From the NCBI RefSeq assembly GCF_024713975.1, contig NC_091107.1, forward strand, positions 14,745,501 to 14,809,500: a stretch of 64,000 nucleotides of DNA, read 5' to 3'. Positions 60,001 to 64,000 of the stretch are shown piece by piece (the stretch's first letter is position 1; each line of letters opens with the position of its first letter). The notes under the pieces are model-generated. The model was given only the letters and a program-made list of their open reading frames with translations. It had not been told where the DNA came from and did not search any database. The position numbers and the translations under genes were made by a program. Source of the stretch: Paralichthys olivaceus (taxonomy: Eukaryota > Chordata > Actinopteri > Pleuronectiformes > Paralichthyidae).

Positions 60001-61557
60001 AGGAGAAGGTTAATAGGAGTAGACACAATATGTTGCAGTCCAATACAACAATAAAACAAACTGCAGCCTCAAAAAGGGTTTATCATCACCTCTCTGACAC
60101 TCGAAACAAATGTGCTTAACTTACTTACTAAAACTTACTTGGCAATAAAAGCTTTTCTGATTCTAACAATAACAATATTTGACTGAGAGTCATTATCTTC
60201 CATTTCATTTCAGTTGTTTCCAAATCTAAACCACTGCTACTTACCTATCTCTGGCTTTTTTGCTTCGAGTGCATCCTCAGTGGTGAAGAGAGTTTTTGGG
60301 AAACGGATGAAGATTTTTGATCTGCAGACAGTAGACACAACATGTGATAAATTCCAGTGTGTGCAATGTTTTTATGCATGTTTAAACTTTAACTGTGACA
60401 TTACACATTGTCACTACATCACCTGCCCAGTTTGTACTCTTCTGGCTTGTAGCCCAGGTGGTTGACCAGTGTGGATACACCATCATCCAGTCTACCGTGC
60501 CAATTTGGCCACGTCTCAGGACACAGAGGCTTATACCTGACGGAATTTGCAAATAACATAATGTTGGAAGGATGACCTTGGAGTAAACACAATCACTGAG
60601 GTTGTAAGTCGTTAGGAGAGAACATCAGTCACCTTTGCAGGAAGGCTTCAAAACGACGACGATAGGCAAAGCCAGCTCTCCTGACCCTCAGGTTTTCCAT
60701 CAGGCCAAGGTACTTTACCTGGTGTCTGACCAAAACTTCATCAAACCTTCCTTCAGGGAGACATCTTATTCACTTCAAATATACACAAACTATTCTATAC
60801 TATACTGTATATTACATACACATTACATTATGTGCAAAATGTTCTAAAGAAGTGACTGAGACCATTATTTCAAAATTTCCACATTTTAAATGTCTTCTTG
60901 TTATTTATTGATAACCCTTGTTTTTTTTTTATTTCAAATGTATCTTTGATGCCAATAACTTGTGGATGCAATTGTAAAAAAAACTTCCATCATCTATTTC
61001 ACATAAAAATGCATCACAGGGCATGATTTATTTACTCCAAGGGAGGCTTTTATTGTGAAACCTCTGCAGGAATTGTTGAGCTGTATTAACAGCAGCAGAA
61101 AGTGTGACATAGTAAAATGAGTCTAAATGAATTCCTTAGCGACATCTATTAAAAAGAGTAAATTAGACAGTGTTCAGTATATCATGACTATGCTGTACTG
61201 ATAATTGTATATACACTTTTGATTATTGATTTATTATTCATCATGTGGGCCATTTTAGAGCAGGGAGAAAAATATGTATTATCATTTATTCCTTGGTCTT
61301 TATTTAGAATGTGCCTTAATTTGTGTGAACATAAGGACATAAAACTGATAATAACAGTTATAACAACAGTACAACAAATTCAATGTGCAAACATGTACCT
61401 GACTGCTTGGCATCATTAGGTTTGATACAGCGCACGTAGGATGGCTCTTTAGACCTGAGGATGTCCATAAGTTTCATCAGGCTGTTTTTAAACTGTGTGG
61501 CAGCCTAATGGATAGTTACAGAAACAAAAAAAGTAACCGACTTTTCTGTAATTGTAT

Positions 61558-61612
<55 letters not shown>

Positions 61613-63967
61613 CGAGAGAGAGAGAGCAAGCGAGAGAGAGAAAGAGGAAGCGAAAGAGAGAGAAAAATTCTCACCATCTCTGGGCGTTTCTGGTCCAATA
61701 CCTCCTCTCTGCGGAAGCAGCGGCTCAAAATATAGTTGTCTGACTGGCACATGACCTGAAAAGAGACCAAACCACACAACCACATGTCAGCCCCCTCCCT
61801 TCAATAGAGCAACAGCAAGAGACACAGGTTGATACAGGTTGTGATGAGGCTTTTCTTCAGGCTCACCTCTTTCAGGTTCCTGTTCAGCGAATCATTGTTC
61901 TTTTCTAGAAAACCTGAATGAGACAAACAAGAACACGGCCATTATGGAATCAGTGGGTTATGGGTAGTGCTCTGTAATAAGTGTCGCCACTCATAACTAC
62001 ACACAACTCACTCTGAGTTACTTGAATTACAGCTTACCATTGACATCGTAGTTGACCTCTCCAGCATAATGAAGCAGCCTGAACTCCTCCCTACTCATTA
62101 CCCTGCGGGTTTTTCCATTTGCCAGTTTGTGACTGAAAAACATAACCATACACGGATACATACACAGGTCTGCACACAATATACAAATATGAAGCTGTAG
62201 TTAGGAGTCTTTATCCTGGAGGCCTATGTAAAAAAAATATGAGATATAAGATGATGCTTACGTGACAAAATGGGGATGGCCACCCAGCGTGTCCTCCAGT
62301 TTCTCTAAAAAGGAGACATCACCAGTCTCTCCAGGCCTCAGACACTCCTCATCCTAAAAGACACTCACACTAATCAATTTAAAGTACAAAGACAGAAGCA
62401 TATACAGCAAAATATAAAAAGACAAATAAATAAACTAGAGGTTGTCATTTGTACCAGAATGGAGATAATGCCTTTGTGCTTCTCTTCTATCAGGTCACAA
62501 ATGATCTTGTTGTCAAAGTACTGCACTGTCTCCCACTGAAATTAGAGGGGAGAGCAGGTTGTAATAGCATGAAAATGTAAATATCTATTAACATGTCAAA
62601 CTTATTTGTTATGAGAACCTAAACTAAAAAACAGACATACCTCAATCCCTTCTGTCTCGTACTCCTCCTGCTCAGATCTGAGGGTGAGCTCAATAAAGAG
62701 CTGCTGGAGCTTCTCATTGCAGTAGTTGATGCAAAACTGCTCAAAGCTGTGGGGAAAAATATGAGGGCAATGAGATCAAATGCATTTATAGAGTGCGATG
62801 AGAAGCAGATTAAGCTGTGGCCTAAAAAGGAAAAGGAAAACAACACATACCTATTGTGCTGCAGGACCTCAAAACCATAGATATCAAGAAGTCCTATAAG
62901 TGAGGAGGGCTGACTGCTGTGGTAGATTTCATCCTACAGAATATATAAAGGAAATAATGGTAAACCATTGATGATAGAATTTATATTTCTGTCTTTGAGT
63001 TGTTATCAGGGATGCTGCTGCACCTTCAGAGCCAGCGACTGGTTGATCTTCTCCACCAACCAGGAGAATGTCCGACCATACACAGCCTTGGCTAAGGCGT
63101 CACGGGCAGACATTGCCTGCTCAAAATTAAGTGGGGTGACCATCTGTAATGCACAAATGCACGTACAAGACAAAATGTATTTAAAAAACAACAATAAACA
63201 GGAGACCGCAAAAACATGTGGAACAAGAACACGACGACTGTCACCTCCTCTCCTTTGGCAGTGAGTTTCTTGTGAGTGAGTGCCTCTCCCAGGGCGGAAA
63301 CATCAACACTGAACAGCTGGAAAAAAAGAACACATCTGTCATCTGCAATGCCTTTTTTGCAACAGTTTTTGCATATTTGAACATCTAATATACTCCTGGG
63401 ACCGTTCTGACCTTCGCAAGATTTGTTATCTGGGTCTCTGTGGTGATGAATGTTTCTCCTTCCTCCCCTTCTCCAAACTGAGTGTTTCCCAGATTGAGAA
63501 CACCGGCGATGATGTTCAGCAATTTCTGAGGTCAGACACAGGAAAAAAAACTTGTAGCTGTATATTTGGATTTTTGGAGTTGTCCCAGATGTTTTTATGA
63601 TGATAAAACATGTGACGTTTGGCCATGGTAAAGAGCAAGAAATTATATAAGAAACTAAAATAAGAAACTGCAGACATTCCCTTGACTAGAAATAATAATC
63701 ACAGTATGATACAAGTTGTAAGGACACAGTTTTTCTTGGATTTATTCCTAAGACCTGTATTTGAAACGATTCCACTTTAATTTGGTGAATGTGGTATACA
63801 AGAAAAACAAAACAGCAGTGTTGCTCCCTGCATGAAGACAATCATTCATCACAGTGGCTGTTACTCACCTGCACTTCTTCCTCAGTGAAGCCGATAACAG
63901 ACAGAGCCTTCATCACAACTTTCCAATTATTCTTGTCACTAATGGAGCTGACTCTGGGGCAGTTACC
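57100..63967 (-). CDS. unconventional myosin-I, Myo1c/Myo1h subgroup (3' part)
   Basis: 26 exons in phase give 2385 nt, the last 794 aa: 63869-63967, 63412-63525, 63245-63316, 63024-63143, 62851-62933, 62641-62746, 62455-62535, 62262-62353, 62038-62132, 61867-61913, 61675-61755, 61399-61504, 60633-60750, 60423-60536, 60245-60321, 59707-59775, 59141-59225, 58872-59031, 58673-58756, 58494-58587, 58336-58391, 58120-58255, 57643-57713, 57467-57564, 57254-57353, 57100-57126. Motor landmarks: Glu at the TEDS position 16 residues before DALAK, switch [33 protein letters not shown] and VRCIKPND. Neck: three IQ-like segments ([43 protein letters not shown]). Tail: a TH1 domain with the [16 protein letters not shown] phosphoinositide-binding loop, ending [13 protein letters not shown]. 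It is an actin motor linking membranes to the cortex. Sequence mixes Myo1c and Myo1h traits, so I give no symbol. The N-terminal motor, with P-loop and switch I, lies right of the window. Confidence 0.93.
57191..57214. repeat. (CTCC)n tract / GGGA repeat on the myosin strand
   Basis: CTCC units on +, read as GGGAGGGAGGGAGGGAGGGA on the myosin strand, inside its last 127-nt intron. It has G-quadruplex potential. Confidence 0.9.
61559..61671. repeat. (GA)n microsatellite filling a myosin intron
   Basis: A long GA run with CGA and CAA interruptions. It occupies about two thirds of the 170-nt intron 61505-61674 and is a CT tract on the gene strand. Confidence 0.95.
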
Positions 63968-64000
63968 CTGAACAAGACAATCAATGTTCACCACAATCAA

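Noticed and set aside
61505..61785. Ser/Leu- and Arg/Glu-rich frames on both strands
   Set aside because: They are products of the GA/CT microsatellite read through a myosin intron.

Overview
This window is nuclear DNA of a ray-finned fish. The genes have many exons with GT-AG introns. The gene set includes a fish-type ependymin. Several repeats (a TTAA-ended MITE beginning TTAAAGGTACAG, a hAT element, an L2 tail) are of kinds I recall from spiny-rayed teleost genomes. The exact species cannot be named from sequence alone.

Layout, left to right. 1-4961: the 3' end of an AMPA receptor gene, gria3, on +, with the 115-nt 'flip' exon and the final coding exon. 4962-9866: the convergent, non-coding 3' sides of gria3 and thoc2. 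9867-28705: a complete thoc2 on -, 37 coding exons and 1558 residues, with a CpG-rich promoter near 28.2-28.8 kb. 31236-42006: a complete stag2 on -, 33 coding exons and 1277 residues, plus a likely non-coding first exon at about 44.6-44.8 kb. 46357-48082: a complete ependymin gene on -, 6 exons and 215 residues, with a TATA box. 48.2-55.1 kb: an intergenic stretch holding an intact-ended hAT element with an 8-bp target duplication, a TTAA MITE, microsatellites, an L2 fragment and a probable decayed Harbinger-type Myb domain. 55191-56347: an IL-6-family four-helix cytokine on + (CNTF/CLCF1/LIF or fish M17-like), 4 coding exons and about 210 residues, with an AU-rich element in its 3'UTR. 57100-63967: the 3' 26 exons (794 residues) of a short-tailed class I myosin of the Myo1c/Myo1h type on -, whose motor domain continues past the right edge.

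The exon models of thoc2, stag2, epd and the myosin were built by hand from splice signals plus protein similarity. All phases close and the totals are multiples of three, which is strong internal support. gria3-thoc2-stag2 matches the human Xq25 neighbourhood, but xiap is missing from the 2.5 kb between thoc2 and stag2, and stag2 lies on the same strand as thoc2, unlike the human order as I recall it. The genes are not an operon: they act in synaptic transmission (gria3), mRNA export (thoc2), cohesin (stag2), secreted brain or extracellular glycoprotein (epd), cytokine signalling and actin-membrane motility (myosin-I). I found no new multi-gene system. The most interesting items are the cytokine with its altered receptor-site motif, a direct repeat flanking thoc2 exon 2, the conserved stag2 cassette exon, and overlapping convergent 3' ends of the cytokine and myosin genes.
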